From positions 23,512,980 through 23,576,979 of the forward strand of contig OZ029927.1 of the NCBI GenBank assembly GCA_964023275.1: a stretch of DNA of 64,000 nucleotides, given 5' to 3'. The notes beneath the pieces are model-generated. The model searched no databases. It saw only the letters and a program-made list of their open reading frames with translations, and had not been told where the DNA came from. The translations under genes and the position numbers were made by a program. This document shows, piece after piece, positions 1-16,800 of the stretch (its first letter is position 1; every line of letters begins with the position of its first letter). The DNA comes from Norana najaformis. Lineage: Eukaryota; Annelida; Clitellata; Crassiclitellata; Hormogastridae.

Positions 1-151
1 GAAAGAGATAGACATAGAAAGATAAATAAATACATAGTAGGTAGATTGATTTATATATTGATTGATTTGGTCCAAGAAAGGAGGTCCTGACTGTTTTGAC
101 ACCCCGCGATGCTGATGATGATGCTGATGTTGATGTTGTTGTTGTTGTTGT

Positions 152-196
<45 letters not shown>

Positions 197-610
197 GTCG
201 TTTACGATTGCGATTAATAATAAATGTACTTCAACACATTCGACTGATAACTATCGTGATGCAGTTCAAGAAAACTCATAGCTCTAATCGTTGTTGCAAA
301 ATAGCAAGATTTTCTTATATTCGAGAAAAATAGTGCCGTTTTGTTTTGAGAAAAGTCTAACTATCATATAATGCAAGGTATGTTTATAACAGCATTTAAA
401 GTATGATATTTTTGTTCTGCTTTCTTGTCAGCTGAAGAAACATCATACACATGTAAGCGAACACATTGTATATCCCAAACCACGATAGATGTATAGATCA
501 AGAGACAGATAGATGGATGGCTGCATATATATATATATATATATAGGAAGATTTATATAGTTACTGAGTCGTTCCATGCAACGAGGTTCCGACTCTTTTG
601 ACACTGCACT

Positions 611-690
<80 letters not shown>

Positions 691-2049
691 AATGATGAAT
701 CATTTACTTTTGCTGTTAAAAATAATTGTGCCTCAGCACATTCGACTGATACCTATCGGGATGCACTGCAAGAAAACACTTATAGCCCGACTTGTTGTTG
801 CTAAATAGCAAGACTTCATGCACTCGAGTAAAATAGTTTCGTTTTGTTTTGAAAATGGCTAATTATCACAGCATGGAGCACATGTTTGTAATATCATTAA
901 ACAGACGATATTTTTGTTTTGTTTTCTTGTCAGCTGAACGAATAACATCTTACACAAGTAAGCGAACGCATTATACACATCAAATACACATCTATAGACT
1001 GATAGATCGATGGAGGGGTAGATAGATGGCTGTATAGATAGATGTATAGGTGGATTTATATATTGATTGATTTGGTCCAAGCAAGGAGGTCCTGACTGTT
1101 TTGACACCCCGCGATAATGATGATGCTGATGCTGATGTTGATGTTGTTGTTGTTGATGATGATGATGAGTCGTTTACGATTGAGATTAACAATAATTGGA
1201 CATCAAAACTTTCCATTGATGACTTTCATGATGAAGTTCATGTAAACTCTTCTGGCTCGATCTTTTATTGCTAAGTAGCAAGTTTTCATGTAATTGAGAA
1301 CTATCGTGTGTCCCCTTCTGTGTTGGAAAAATGGCTGTGTCACTTCATAAAACGTGTTTTTGCTATAGCGTTGAACAGATGCCAAATTTCGTTTTGTTTT
1401 GTTTTAGCTAGATCAGGTGAGCGATCACATGATACACATCAACCCACTACAGATAGATAGAAAGAGATAGACATAGAAAGATAAATAAATACATAGGTAG
1501 GTAGATTGATTTATATATTGATTGATTTGGTCCAAGAAAGGAGGTCCTGACTGTTTTGACACCCCGCGATGCTGATGATGATGCTGATGTTGATGTTGTT
1601 GTTGTTGTTGATGATGATGATGATGATGATGATGAGTCGTTTACGATTGAGATTAACAATAATTGCACATCAAAACTTTCCATTGATGACTTTCATGATG
1701 AAGTTCATGTTAACTCTTCTGGCTCGATCTATTATTGCTAAGTAGCAAGTTTTCATGTAATTGAGAACTATCACGTGTCCCCTTCTGTGTTGGAAAAATG
1801 GCTGTGTCACTTCATGAAACGTGTTTTTGCTATAGCGTTGAACAGATGCCAAATTTCGTTTTGTTTTAGCTAGATCAGGTGAGCGATCACATGACACACA
1901 TCAACCCACTACAAATAGATAGAAAGAGATAGACATAGAAAGATAGATAAATAAATACATAGTAGGTAGATTGATTTATATTTTGATTGATTTGGTCCAA
2001 GAAAGGAGGTCCTGACTGTTTTGACACCCCGCTATGCTGATGATGATGC

Positions 2050-2127
<78 letters not shown>

Positions 2128-2440
2128 GTCGTTTACGATTGAGATTAACAATAATTGCACATCAAAACTTTCCATTGATGACTATCATGATGAAGTTCAT
2201 GTTAACTCTTCTGGCTCGATCTATTATTGCTAAGTAGCAAGTTTTCATGTAATTGAGAACTATCACGTGTCCCCTTCTGTGTTGGAAAAATGGCTGTGTC
2301 ACTTCATGAAACGTGTTTTTGCTATAGCGTTGAATAGATGCCAAATTTCGTTTTGTTTTGTTTTAGCTAGATCAGGTGAGCGATCACATGACACACATCA
2401 ACCCACTACAGATAGATAGAAAAAGATAGACATAGAAAGA
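1..2440. repeat. Tandem array, about five units of ~460-510 bp
   Basis: Successive units share a fixed order: a GATA-rich lead-in, a ggtccaag(c/a)aaggaggtcctgac block, a GAT/GTT trinucleotide tract of variable length, then agtcgtttacgattg and about 250 bp of unique-looking sequence ending near ttttgtttt(agc). Anchor blocks fall near 69, about 575 (diverged), 1072, 1530 and 1993. The units at about 1072-2400 differ by only a few bases per 200, so they spread or were homogenised recently. The GAT tract reads as poly-Asp or poly-Met in short frames; I regard these as by-products of the repeat. Confidence 0.85.
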
Positions 2441-4110
<1,670 letters not shown>

Positions 4111-4349
4111 TAGATTGACTGACTAACTGATTATTTGATCGATTCATTGATTGTTAATTGATTTCTGTTTGATTAATTGATTAGTCGATTGCCAATTGTA
4201 GTTGTAATTAGTAACTTCTATCGCCCCGGTTTCTAATGCACAGTGCATCAACCGATGGCGCAGCAAAACTAAAACCACAAACAGGGTAATATTTTTCAGA
4301 AGGTCAGTCCATGGTGACAGTTACAGATGTAAATAGTATAAACTGTAGC

Positions 4350-4647
4350 AAACTTTCGTCCGAGTGGGGAAGTTCGGCCTGGCCTCTGTGGTCCATGACT
4401 TTACGGCTGTCGGATCGACGGCTGCCGCCGAGAAGGTGACCCAGGCGAAGACCGTCGAGGATCTACAGACGTATAAGCATACACATATACATCATTATTA
4501 TCGTTGGTTTTTCCTCGGGGTATTTCGAGCGCTCCTGGCAACACAGTCAGAGGTGTCACAACCCGTTCGTCGTGCAGATAACTCAAGAGGACTCGCCAGG
4601 CGGCGACAGCGGGAGAAAAACACTCCCAAGTTTTGTGACAGAACACA
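4350..4647 (+). other. GC/CpG-rich segment, possible upstream exon of copy A
   Basis: This block is distinctly richer in G+C and CpG than its surroundings. A strong donor (ACACA|GTAAGT) sits at 4647/4648. Counting back from it, the frame that would enter the exon at 4963 in the right phase (1) is open from about 4439 and lacks an ATG; a possible acceptor (tttcgag|cgctcc) would start the exon at 4530. It could therefore be an exon just upstream of the hormone-receptor-like domain, a CpG-island promoter region, or a repeat fragment. I recognise no domain in it. Confidence 0.3.
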
Positions 4648-4962
4648 GTAAGTACTTTTGGAAAGTGGCTATTCAATTCGAAAGGATGCCAGCATTCAAT
4701 TGACTTTTGGAGCGAAGTTTCGAGCTAATTTTAGGGATTTTTTGTGCCAACTGTCATTCGCCCGAAGAGATATACCCGTCATTTTAAAAAACCAACTGGC
4801 TGAATTCATCCATTTTCTGTTAGCATTCGGATAGGGGAATTTATTTTCTAATCACTACTGCCGAGTGATGAAGACGATTGGCGTAGGCGCGTCTTGGCAG
4901 GGAAATAATTTCACCTGTGCAGTCATTCCTGATTGGGGTTAATGAGAATATTGACCTTTCAG

Positions 4963-7900
4963 GAAACTACTGCGACGATGCATTTGATGAAACATATCGC
5001 ATTTGCTGGTTTCGTACAATGGTCGGTGAAACTATTTCTCTTCCATGTCCTGGGAACGCCATCGGTATGTAACTCTTGTAAGAAATGCGTCACTGAAATG
5101 TTCTTAGACATTAAATTTTGCCTTCTTCAAATGTTGCCACCATTGACTGGTGACAAATATTGCCTTCGTCATAGAGGGCGCAATGTTACATTGCGAGTAG
5201 CTGAACATCAGATAAATTATTTTTGTCAAGAGGTGTATCTTTAGCTAAAAATGGCTTATACCTGGCTTGTCCAAACTGTTGGTTACTGCTTAGATTTGAT
5301 TGTACAATGTCATCATTGTAACGACCGCTGATTCCGTTCGATATCGTATGCTATATATATATATATTTATATACTTTATACTGTATACTTGCCACACGCA
5401 AATAAGGGCTAATTACTTGGCCGACTGAAAGTTGTCAGATATACATGTAGCAATTTCCATCTTTTTCGTCCCTCGCTCATTTGTTATCTTGTAGGAAACT
5501 TCATGCTCTAAAAATTAATCCCAAAACATAAGATTTTTAAATAAAATATTTTGCTTATTCTAGGAAACTGTACAAGAAAATGTTTGATGATCAGCGATGC
5601 AATCGCCAATTGGTCTCAGCCGAATTGTAACAGTTGCTTCGACATTAATTTTAAGACACTACTAGAACAGGTGAATACAAGACAAACGCTCCATAATTCA
5701 TATGAAAATGTATTCATAAATAAATAAAGAGGTAACTAGAATGATTAGCTTACACTCATTTGGTTGTAAAATAGGTTGATGAAAACAGATTGCATATACA
5801 TGTAGATGGATTTTGAATGAGTGAACGAACTCGTAACTTGTAATGGCATTGATAAGCCACTAAAGTGTAATTATAGTTTCAGCTGAGGTTGTCATTTTTG
5901 GCTACAGTTTCGAGTGAAACGTTGCGCAACATGAAAACGATGCTATAGATCAGATTCCCTCTTTTCCTAAATTAATGTGAGATTTTGACCTACATTTACT
6001 CTTTTTTCCTGTGCTGAGAGACCGCGCCTCGTGTTAGGATATCCTAAATATCAATGTTAGGCTGACATTGAGTTATTTAGGCCTCTAATATATTGCAAAT
6101 AAAGAGTAAGTGATATCACAGATCTCCTTCAGAGAATCGCCTATCGTAAGGATTCAACCAAGAGCGACTGAATGTATGTGTGTATGCATGTATGCATGCA
6201 TGTATGTTTGCATGCATGTATGTATGTAGGCCTATATATGTATATATATGTATGCATACATGTATGTATGTATGCGTGTTAGCTTGGATGTATTCATGTA
6301 TGTACCATGTACACAAATATTAATATAGCGCAGTTAGGCAGCTCTGAAAGGTTCTGTACATATGACCGACTATCTCATGCAATTAATCAAAGTTGACTTG
6401 GATACTGAAAATATTATGGTATAATTATAGCACTTTACAAGTTATATATGCCACTTAATTCTTGTGTTACGCTACTGTGAATTTCTCATTAAGGTCGATC
6501 TGTTGCAAGCAACTAAACTGAAAAACCCGACTGAGCTTGCTAATATCGCCAGGAATTTGTCAGCTTTGACAAATCGAACCGAGGGCCTGAACGCATTAAA
6601 TCTGAACGCTTCAATCATGATCATAAAAGGATTGGCCGACCTCCGAAATAATAACGGCAACAACTTAAACGAAAATGAAATTAAGGTACATTTAACAATT
6701 GGCGGTTTTCATCCGATTCGCATTCATGTATGCACGATTACATACATACATTCAAACATACATTTTTCTTTTCATTGTATTCACTTGTTGTCTATTCCTG
6801 CACCAAGCCCAGAACTCCTGGTTTGTCGTATGATTTTCACAGATGATTTTAACCAGTTTTCTCCATATCCCCATCTCAAACGCCTCCAGGCTCCCAATTT
6901 CTGTTTTTCCAATTGTCCATGTCTAAGATCCATATAGTATTACACTTCATTGTAGACTTTCGCCATACATATATATTTACACACATGCATATATATGTAA
7001 ACATACATACAGTTATATACACAAATATATATCTGACTGAAAGTTGTTTTAGATAGCTTTACTTTGAGAACTAAATGAATTCGATTTCTTGACAATTAAG
7101 TGTTTTTCGTTGTATAATTTAACAATTTGACACGCGATGCAGTCCGTTATTCAAGCGATCAGCAACATCCTTCAACCGAACAACTCAAAATCCTGGGCAG
7201 AACTTCAAGCGGTAAGTCGAAAACTTTTCTGAGAGTAAAAACATTGTTACTGAACAAATCAATTTTCCTGTTGCATCTTTACCAGAAATCTCTTTTAACT
7301 TGATCATTGAAAACTATTGGAAAGGGTCTTGCGGTATACATTTTTCAAAGCAGTCATCCAACCTTATGACTTTTAGTTCTAATTCCAAAAGAATTTCAAA
7401 GTGTAATTTTTGGGTTCACTGGGTAAGGTATCATCTTTTTTGTGTAATCCGTTATGTCGGTAAGGAATCAGAATAATGAAAGCTCTGCATTCCTGTTTTG
7501 TGCCAGCGGAGCCGACGACGTTGCGTTCAGCGGCCCGTGGAGACTTGTAGATCCCGCGCTGCCTTTTGACGATGCTTCCTCTAGATCTGCTAGATAGGCA
7601 TGTATAGGGCCTTTTGAGGTTCTTAGAGGCGCAATACAAATAGCCAGATACGTAAATGCATGCTTACTTACAGAAATACATACATACATGAATTTATGCA
7701 TGCATGAATACATGCATACCAACATAAATATGCATATGCATATTCAATTAAGTTCCAGATTTTATGAATAATGCTCTGATGTTCCCTGTGTGTTTATTGT
7801 AGGTTAATAGTGCTGTGGCGTCGGCCATCTTGTTCTCAGCCGAGGTCTACGGACAAAGTCTAGCAAATCTTCACAAGTCATGGTACAGCATCGAAAAAGC

Positions 7901-10900
7901 AGATTTCTTGGGTAAGAATACACAGCTAAAAGATGCATATCAAACAGTAAATCAACAATAACGATTCATGCCGTGTTTGGTGACCGTCAAGCCTCGTTTG
8001 TCTCTTAAAGGACTTGAATGAGTTAGTTGGTTATCTATTGACTTAACATAACGCCTGTTTAGCTGGTCCAAAGCTTTGGAGTTAATTGCCCATTTCAGTT
8101 CGTTCTGCCAATTCTTTGATGTCATTCAGGTCTTAATTTAATACACATCTCTTCCAACTTGCTTACCCACCGTAGTCTGGCTTTTGGTTTATCTGACTTA
8201 CAGGAATTCGACCTGGCTTCTCCAACGGATTATGATTTGAGATTGTGATTTTGACTTGAAGCGACCATGGATTGATGCCTTGGGCATTATGATTACGGCT
8301 CTAAAGAAGTCTTTACATTAGATTAGGTTAGGTTAGATCAGATTAAATAAAAGCGCTGTCTACGCTATCCTAAGTTGTGCTAAAGATAATTTGAAACAAA
8401 AGTATGTCGGTTAGCTAAAAGTTCTTAGATGCCTGGTTCCCGTACAAACGTCGAGCCCAAAAGACGTATTTCTGATGGCATCTGGCTTATCTGTCTGAGT
8501 GTAATTACGCGGCAAATGTCTGCAATAGTCGGAATTCGTTTTACCTTTAAGAGCGTGACAAAATTAAACGTTTAACATGCCATCTGACAAGATTTACATG
8601 TAGGACATCCAGTTACGTATGTTTTTCCAACGAGGAAAAGTTTCTCAAAGATCATATTTAAAACCCAATAGTTCACGGAAACATTGTCAAAAAGACCCTT
8701 GAATGTGCAATGCAAAAGCCGAGATATATAGCTACATACAGACATATTCTATTACGTTTTTAGCATCATCTGGTGTTTTCAATCAGCCATGCGTCTAAAT
8801 CTGCGCTGCAATAAAATGATTTCCCACTGCCAAATTGAAAATTGGCGAAAAAAATACAACTATACGAAAGTATTATCTTTAGCGATTGCTCTATTTTCTG
8901 CTGATAATTGGCGGAAAATGCAATGATAGGACAATATGATATTGAACAACAACATTCGTATTTCCAACCTATCGGGTTAAAAGTTATTTGTCTTTATGGT
9001 TTCATTTGTTCTGATATAAGTATGCTCAAATAAGTTTTAGAAGCATGGTCGTTGGAAAAGTCATATCTGTCTGATAAACTTCAATTTCCAACTCACCCAA
9101 TTTCGGGTGAATACAGCAGCGACATCATATCACTATCTTTGGAAACCTTAAAGAACAGTAAGTATCGCTTCAAAAGGACTACATGCAACTTACATGATAT
9201 GTCAAGCTTAAGAATGTTGGGTTTCCCAATTTGTAAAATAGAAACTCTTTAATCATAGGACTTTATTTATGAATGGGCATATAAACTGAATATGTAAGTA
9301 ATTGCTAAAGTTATGATTAACGTGGCGCTACCTGATTTATTCAGACTGCAGTTATACTATGCAACAGACAAATCGAATTCTAATCGATAGCAATTATTTC
9401 CATAGTTCAAACCATCATTTTGAATTAAGTTGCCTAGCAGCCGATGGCAATAGCTCTTTGGCCTTTCTTTGTTAACTTCCAAAAGTGTTTGGAAAGCATT
9501 CTTTTCGATCGTGTTGTCGGATCGGAACAGGATCCTAGGAGTTTTCCTTGAAGAGGCGCTACACAAATTTGGCATTTACGATTAGAAATACAATCTTAAA
9601 TAAGTTAGTCACTATATAGAGAACGCATATTGAGTTGCTAGCTGCGCCAGTGGATCATTGGCGATACAAAGCTACACTGCTGAACATTCTTTTGTTCCAA
9701 TGTATCATAGCAGGACCTTTACGATTCGTACTGTACTACTTTGCAGGAATTTCGACAGGAAGTACTTTGAATATATGGGGTTTGTATTATCAAACCATAA
9801 ATGACTACCTTCCGGGAAAGAAGTAAGCAGCTTTAAATTATTGCAATTCTATTACAATCATTACATTCATAATCGTAGCCTCAAGATTCCTACAGTGCCG
9901 AAAAATGCTAAGTCGCGGGAACCAGTTTATTCACATGCTTTCAACCATATAGGTTTTGTTTTATGGTACTCTCTAAGGCCAATCGTTTTATCTGTTACTC
10001 AAATGCCAACAGAAGATCTGTTCTTTTGGTAGCATAAGTGTGAAGCTTAGTAAATTGTAGGCTTACATTAATTTGAGCTTCATAATCCCGTAAATATCCA
10101 TAAATTATATTGCCTGGATTGTATGCTAAATAAGAACAGACTTTGTGTGTAAATCTGCCACTCTAGCGACACTGATATCATCAATTCAAGAATTTTATCG
10201 TTTTCAATCGGAGGACTCCAGACTAACGAAAAACTGATTGAACCAGTCATCATAACCTTGAAACATAATCAGGTAACATTTTAAACCTTTTTCCTTCACC
10301 CCTCTTCTGGTGCCTCAAGCATCATCTGGTTTGATCCACTCTATCAATCAATCCTCAGGCACTCTCTTGAGTACGAAAGCCCCATCTCGTCAAGAAATCT
10401 TACCCGACTCCTCTTAATCCGCCGCCTTCCCATTTCTTTAAACCTAAACACGACCCACCGTGACAGCTCCTCTGTCTCCTTCTCTTTCTATTCTACTGGC
10501 AACAGAATCTGGTTCTTCTTTTGTTATTTCTCGATAACCACTGTGATTTGACGCAGCGTTCCTAAATAAGCTGGTGCTCTGCATGCACTTAGTTTTTCAG
10601 CAGCTCTTTAGGAATTTCAACTCTACCATTACGATTAAACCAAACATAAATACAACAAACTCAATGACACTGTTTTTACAACACAGGCAAACTTTGTTTT
10701 CCTTTACACCATCCTTTTGCCGCCTCTCGGGTGTTAGCTTGACTACGGTTCGGTTTTGATGTGCCATCGGTTGATGCTGTGTGCGTTTTATACCGGCGCT
10801 GTAGAATTTGCAAATTATTTATTATTTTTTTTGAAAATTTTTATTATTATCACGACGAAGATCAATAGCCTATCATCGTAATGATACCATTATCATCACG

Positions 10901-13823
10901 ATAGCTATTTTACACATCATGATCGTCATAATCTGCGTGATCATCGTGAAAATTTGGATCATCATGAGTATATGACGACTTTGATGCTCTTAAGTTCTTG
11001 ATTTTTATGAGCTAATCAGATTAACTGCACTACCGCTCTAGGTGTGAAGTCTTAATTAGCTGGATTTTTAAAGCCGTTTCATGTTCATTTGACTAAATTT
11101 CTAAAATTGACTAATTTTGGCAAATGCAGGAAGAAAGGATTAGTTTTCGAAGAACGTGCGCCTTCTGGAACTTCGACAGGTAGATATTTTAGTTTACACA
11201 GAGACTAATCTTAACGATAACATTTGTAATAATTAAACATTAACACTGGCTCATATTTTAGCGCCCGGCATAGTTCGTCTTGAAGCAACCTTATGTGGCA
11301 CTTTTAATTGGCATACTTGGTTCGTACTTAGAATTGGTTTTCTTAATTGCGACTTTTCATTTTAACTGGTTCTCTTATTTGGTTCAATGTTTTAGCGGCG
11401 AATGGGACTCTACTGGGTGTTGGGTGACATCAACGAATTTCACTCACACGATCTGTAGTTGTGATCATTTGACAAACTTCGCCATCTTGATGAGTCGAAA
11501 TCCTTCGGTTAGCGTCCTAAGCATAAGCTAACCTTATATTCTTAATTTTCTTAACTTCAAGTAGAGCAAAGCGAAGAAAGCCAGATTATTTGCGAATGCT
11601 TAACGTTGGCAATGCGCTGGGGTAAAGTTTGGTCGGGTCATTTCATGTATCAACATTGTGTTACACCGAATATGTGTAGGCCCACAATACATAATTTAAT
11701 TCAAGGATGAATGCTTGGCTTAAATTGCCGTCTCGAGAGCATACATACATAGCCTTTTTGTTGTCTCTATTATCTTTGCGATGCACTATTTTCTTTTACA
11801 CTCTTTAACAAATAGAGGATCATGAAAGCATCTCCAAACAATGCAAAATGTACAAGCGACAACTAATGGCTTATACACAGTCACAACTTTATCTTAAGTC
11901 TCTTAAAAGGTTTCACAATATATTCATTATACCCATAACTTCAATTGGTCTTCCTGCTTCTTTGATTTGACCTAGTATTTTACTAGAGAATACTCTCTTT
12001 GTTTTATTTCTTGGTCCTATTACTCGAGAAAGGTAAACAATCCGAATCTGATGCTTGAGACGAAAGAATACAAATAACTTGTGCAGGGTCGTTACACGAA
12101 GTTCGCTCAATAGGCTCGAATCTTCAATTAAATCGTTGGATTACAGAGAGCCAGAGCGCTATATTGAAGACATCACCGTCTTACATACTGCAATTGTGGT
12201 CGGCAGCTAGCGGCACGGTGTTCTATTGATAACGCGTTTGGGCGGCAATGATCATCCGGTTGCGGGTTCGGCTCCGTGTAACGACTCTAAGCAAGTTGTT
12301 TGCGCAAACCGTGACTCTGTCACCAAGCAGTATAATTTGGTATCGGAGTAAGCTAGGAAGTAAACGCAAGTCCTGCGATGATCTGGCCCCGTGTCCAGGA
12401 CCTTGGGATTTGTTTATTACAGGACATTGTGATTCGTCTATTGCAGGCTCAAGAACCTAAAAAAGGAAATGAGCGCCTCCCTTACGTCTCACTTGTGGGA
12501 TATGGGATAGCAATGTCACGTTAACATAGTATCCTTAATGATTAAAATTTATCTTATGCAGTACGACAAGGCGCTGTCCATCTTATCATTCATCGGTTGC
12601 AGTATTTCGGTCGTTGCTCTCATCCTTACCGTTATCGTCTACGCCTTTACGTGGAAGTAAGTCATTTTCAACTGAGCAAAACCTAGAGGAATTCTTTAAA
12701 AGTAGAAAAATATTCTAATCTGTATCTTTTTGTAGCTAAATCTTCTTTAGTTCATTTTTGTCGCAGTATAATTATTGTAACTCTAACGTTAGACTATTTT
12801 TGAATTACTTCGCTTAGGAAAATGAAACTATAAGGTAAATCTAGACCTAATGGAACGTTGAAAAAATTCCTATGTTTTAAGACTGCTTGTGTGTGTCAGA
12901 AGTAAATTTTGACTGTTATGATATAAAGAATTTTTGATCGCAATCGTAAGCTAGAGATTTTCCACAGCGCCCAACGGAAGCCGAGTTGCGGGAACCAGTT
13001 TATTCACAGGCGCTCAGTCAAAACATATAGATAAACAGGTAGGATTCAGTTCCAAGCCATGATCCAAAAGTCAGAAAGATAGAGTTGGACGACTACGGTG
13101 TATGTTGTTTGAAACTGAACCGGAAGGTGAGATAAGGGAAGAGGAAGAATTAGGATAGGATTTGTGGATGAGTGTTTTTAGTTTTGAGTGAAAGACCTGC
13201 ACAGAAATTGCAATTGGTGAAGTTTTGGTGAGTTCCTAAGATGGGTGAGATAAATGTCGTTATTCTGGTGGGAGATTATTATTGTTCTTCTTGCGATGAT
13301 GTTTGTTAACAGAAAGTCCAAATCAACCCAGGCAGCAGTTCTTGTAAATCTCTGCGTCGCTCTGATAATTGCTTATATTATCTTCATGGCTGGAGCAGAT
13401 AAAGTCGACTCCAAGGTAAAAAAACACTTTATAGCCTAAACGCTCGAATTTCACAAAACGTGGCGTTTTGTGAAATTCGAGCATTTAGGCACATTATTCC
13501 TCATTACAAAATAGACTTTCATTTGATGTGGGATTATCCAACCTGGCTATGTATTTTGACTTCTGCCTTACTTTGCATGTAAACAAGTTTAACATTTAAT
13601 TAATTTTAACATTTAATGAACTTAAACATTATTTATGCTTGCGAGAAGCGCCTTCCAGTGGTAGTTAAAGCATTGATGCTTAGTCGTTAGATAGTGGCGC
13701 TTAATAAATGCAAAATAATAATCATAGTCATGCGATTAAAATCATAGCAACTAAAACCTTCCTGCAGTATGAGGTGTGAGTGTTCAGCTTACTATATTGA
13801 GGTGAGTACATTTGTAGAGAGCG

Positions 13824-13890
<67 letters not shown>

Positions 13891-16800
13891 TGGCAGGCAG
13901 GTGTTTGAAGAGGTCTGTCGGACGCCTTCGCCATACTTGGACAAGAACGGTGAAGATGACCTGCGCTCATTGAACGTTGGGTCACATAAGGTCTGGAGAC
14001 GAGCCCAGAATAGAGACGGCTGGTTGCGCATTATAGAAACGGCAAAGCTCTAGAGAGGAGCACGCCAACGATTAGGATGATCAGGTGTTTGTTGCTTTGT
14101 AGGACGCTTGCAAAGCAGTTGCTGTTCTGCTGCATTACTTTTTCCTGGCCGCTTTTTTCCTCATGTTGGTCGAGGGACTCGAACTGTTGCTCTACATAAT
14201 CTTCGTCTTCCACGTTAGAACGAAAAAGGAAACCATTCTGCTCATCGTTGCCGCCTGGGGTAAACATTTTATGGCGTTTAACTTCAGGTTGCGATTTAAG
14301 CTTGATAATGCAACACAACTGAAACTTCATAGATGGCTTTGTTCTTAAGGAAGAAGCTTGATCTGTTCAATGCGTTCTTCTTCTTTTTATAACGTCTCTC
14401 TGCACGTTTGGCCGTTCGGGGCAAATGTATGTATATATGTATATATGTATGTATGTGTGTATGTATGTATGTATGTATTTATGTATGTATGTATGCATGA
14501 ATGTATGTATGTATGTATGTATGTATGTGAATGAATGAATGAAAACTTTATTGATTCCAAAAGATGTATGTATGTGAGTATATATGTATGTATGTATATA
14601 TGCTTGTGTTTGTATGTATGCACTTGTGTATGTATGTATGTGTGTATGTATGCATGCATGTATGAATGTATGTATGTATTTATGAATGGATATATGAATG
14701 TATGCATTCATGCATGCATATGCATGTATGTATATATCAAATCATTTTAATGGCGCCTTTCACGAGTCTCAGTTAATTAGCCATTCAAACACTTTGTATA
14801 GCGTCTTCTAATTACCTTACAAAGCGCCGTCTAGGCTAGTCTATATCATGTTAAAGTCATTAACAGCAACATGTTCCTCAATAATCAAACAATGCTCAGA
14901 TAACTAGGAGAGCCACCACTGGAGGACCACGCACACACGTAGAGCCCAGCGACCGTAGTAGCTCTGCACACCGCATCAAACCAGGAGTGACAGCGTTATT
15001 CCTGACACGCACTTTTCACATCAGTGGGAGATAACCGTAATCGTAAACTCGAGATTTCTACAGCACCAACGAAAGCTAAGTCATCGGAACCAGCTTATTC
15101 ACAGGCGCTCAGTCAAAACAAAATCGATATACAAGAAGGGTCCGGTTACAGGTCAAGATCCAAGAGTCAGGCAGGCAGGGACTCAGACGGTTGCGGTGGT
15201 GTTTGGAAGTGGATCTGATAGCTAGTCTGAACCGGTTGAGGAATTATCTGTGGGCAGGAGTGATATGTATGAGGCAATTTGTTTTCAGTGGTAGATGCGA
15301 TGTATGATTCAGATACCCACGCTTCTAGCGCTTTTTTTCTACGAATAATCGTAGCAATGAACTAACTTGAATTCTTTCTGGTGATTCTTGTTCATTAACT
15401 TGAATGTTTTCTGGTGATAGTCTGATCATTTTGTCAGATTCTATAACACCATCTCGATATATTTAAAGTTTGCATGACTTTTTTACTCAATACCTAACGT
15501 TTGCTTATTTTACCTCTTCAGTTCTACCGTTGATCATTGTGGTCGTCTCTCTTGGATCCACAGAACTTGAAGGATACGGCAACCGCCAAGCGTCAGTTAC
15601 TTCTTAATGATGAATTCAGTATTAACACAATTTAAGGAGCCTCACACAATGTATTTATCTGAGCACTCACGTCGCTCCTTTGTATTACCCTTTCAATCGG
15701 ACTTACTGTCTGTCTGTCTAGCATATGCTATTCGTGCCCAGCACTAGCTATCGCTATCACATACGACAACAAGGGCTAGTAATTAATCCGCCAATGAAAT
15801 GTGTTTGAAATGTGTGCCATAGCCTGCACTTCGCCACAACTGCACGAGGAATCAGTGGCTTGTTCGTATATGACAAGTTAGTAAGCACTTGGTACAGCAA
15901 CCCTGGTTCGTCAAAAACCGGTTCAGTTCAATCTATATTCGTCTGTAGGACAGACAGACGGCTCAATGACAGGGAAGTATTTAACTAAATTCACTACAGA
16001 CCATTTGTCTCCCCATACCGAAAGAGCTCTGATGTCCCTAGATGCCAGGTCTAACCAGGTTAGGCGTCTAAAAGATTTGTCTGTTAGTATCAATCGATGT
16101 CGCTGAACAGCTGTGTTATGCATCCCTATAATTAGACACTTAAGTTAGGCACAAAAATTTCTATTTATGATAAAACACAAAAAGAAGGCAGAAAAACATT
16201 TCACTATTCGAGGCTGAGGACGCTAAATGCGCTTCCTATATAAACTTGGCAGTTCTGTGAAAAGACTACAATGATAAAATATGGAGATAAGTTACTAACG
16301 GAAATAATTATAAATGGTAGATTCTCTACTTATCCACCATGGGCTGTCTCTCTGTCTTAGATATTTAGATACTTATATACATGGGCTGCCTCTCTGTCTT
16401 AGTGGACTGACCTTTTGAATGTTGATCTGGTGCAACATTGGCTGATGCTTTATGCATTATGCACTGGGGCGATATCATTTATTATTTAAGAATATCTTAG
16501 AATTGATATCTACAACCAGCTTTGTGTGGTTTCAGGTGTTGGTTGTCAAATGTTGATGGTCTAATATGGGCTTTCGTTGCTCCCGTTCTGTGTATTATTA
16601 CGGCAAGTATTTTATCCAGAGTATCTCGTGTTCTGTGCAAAAGCCAACTACACTGGGCAGAGTATACAAATATCTGACATAAACTGAAAACAAATCCCGA
16701 CGCGCTCTCAAACCTCATTACCTATTAATTACACTGGCCAACAGAAAAATTTTTTTTCTTGTTGCCTTCGGTTTTAGACCTGTACTTGGAGTAATTTTGG

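Noticed and set aside
96..808. Short poly-Asp, poly-Met and poly-His frames
   Set aside because: They are readings of the GAT/ATG trinucleotide tract in the satellite, with no start context or splice signals.
12815..12835. A 17-base mini-exon (gaaaatgaaactataag) after TM1 with an in-frame stop in copy A but not copy B
   Set aside because: Including it breaks the phase into the TM2 exon in both copies. Direct splicing of TM1 to TM2 keeps the frame (WKKSKSTQ / WKQSKSTQ), so it is intronic and is not evidence for a pseudogene.
14031..14330. 99-codon minus-strand frame overlapping the TM3-TM4 exon
   Set aside because: It is an antisense shadow of the receptor exon, which has phase and domain support on the plus strand.
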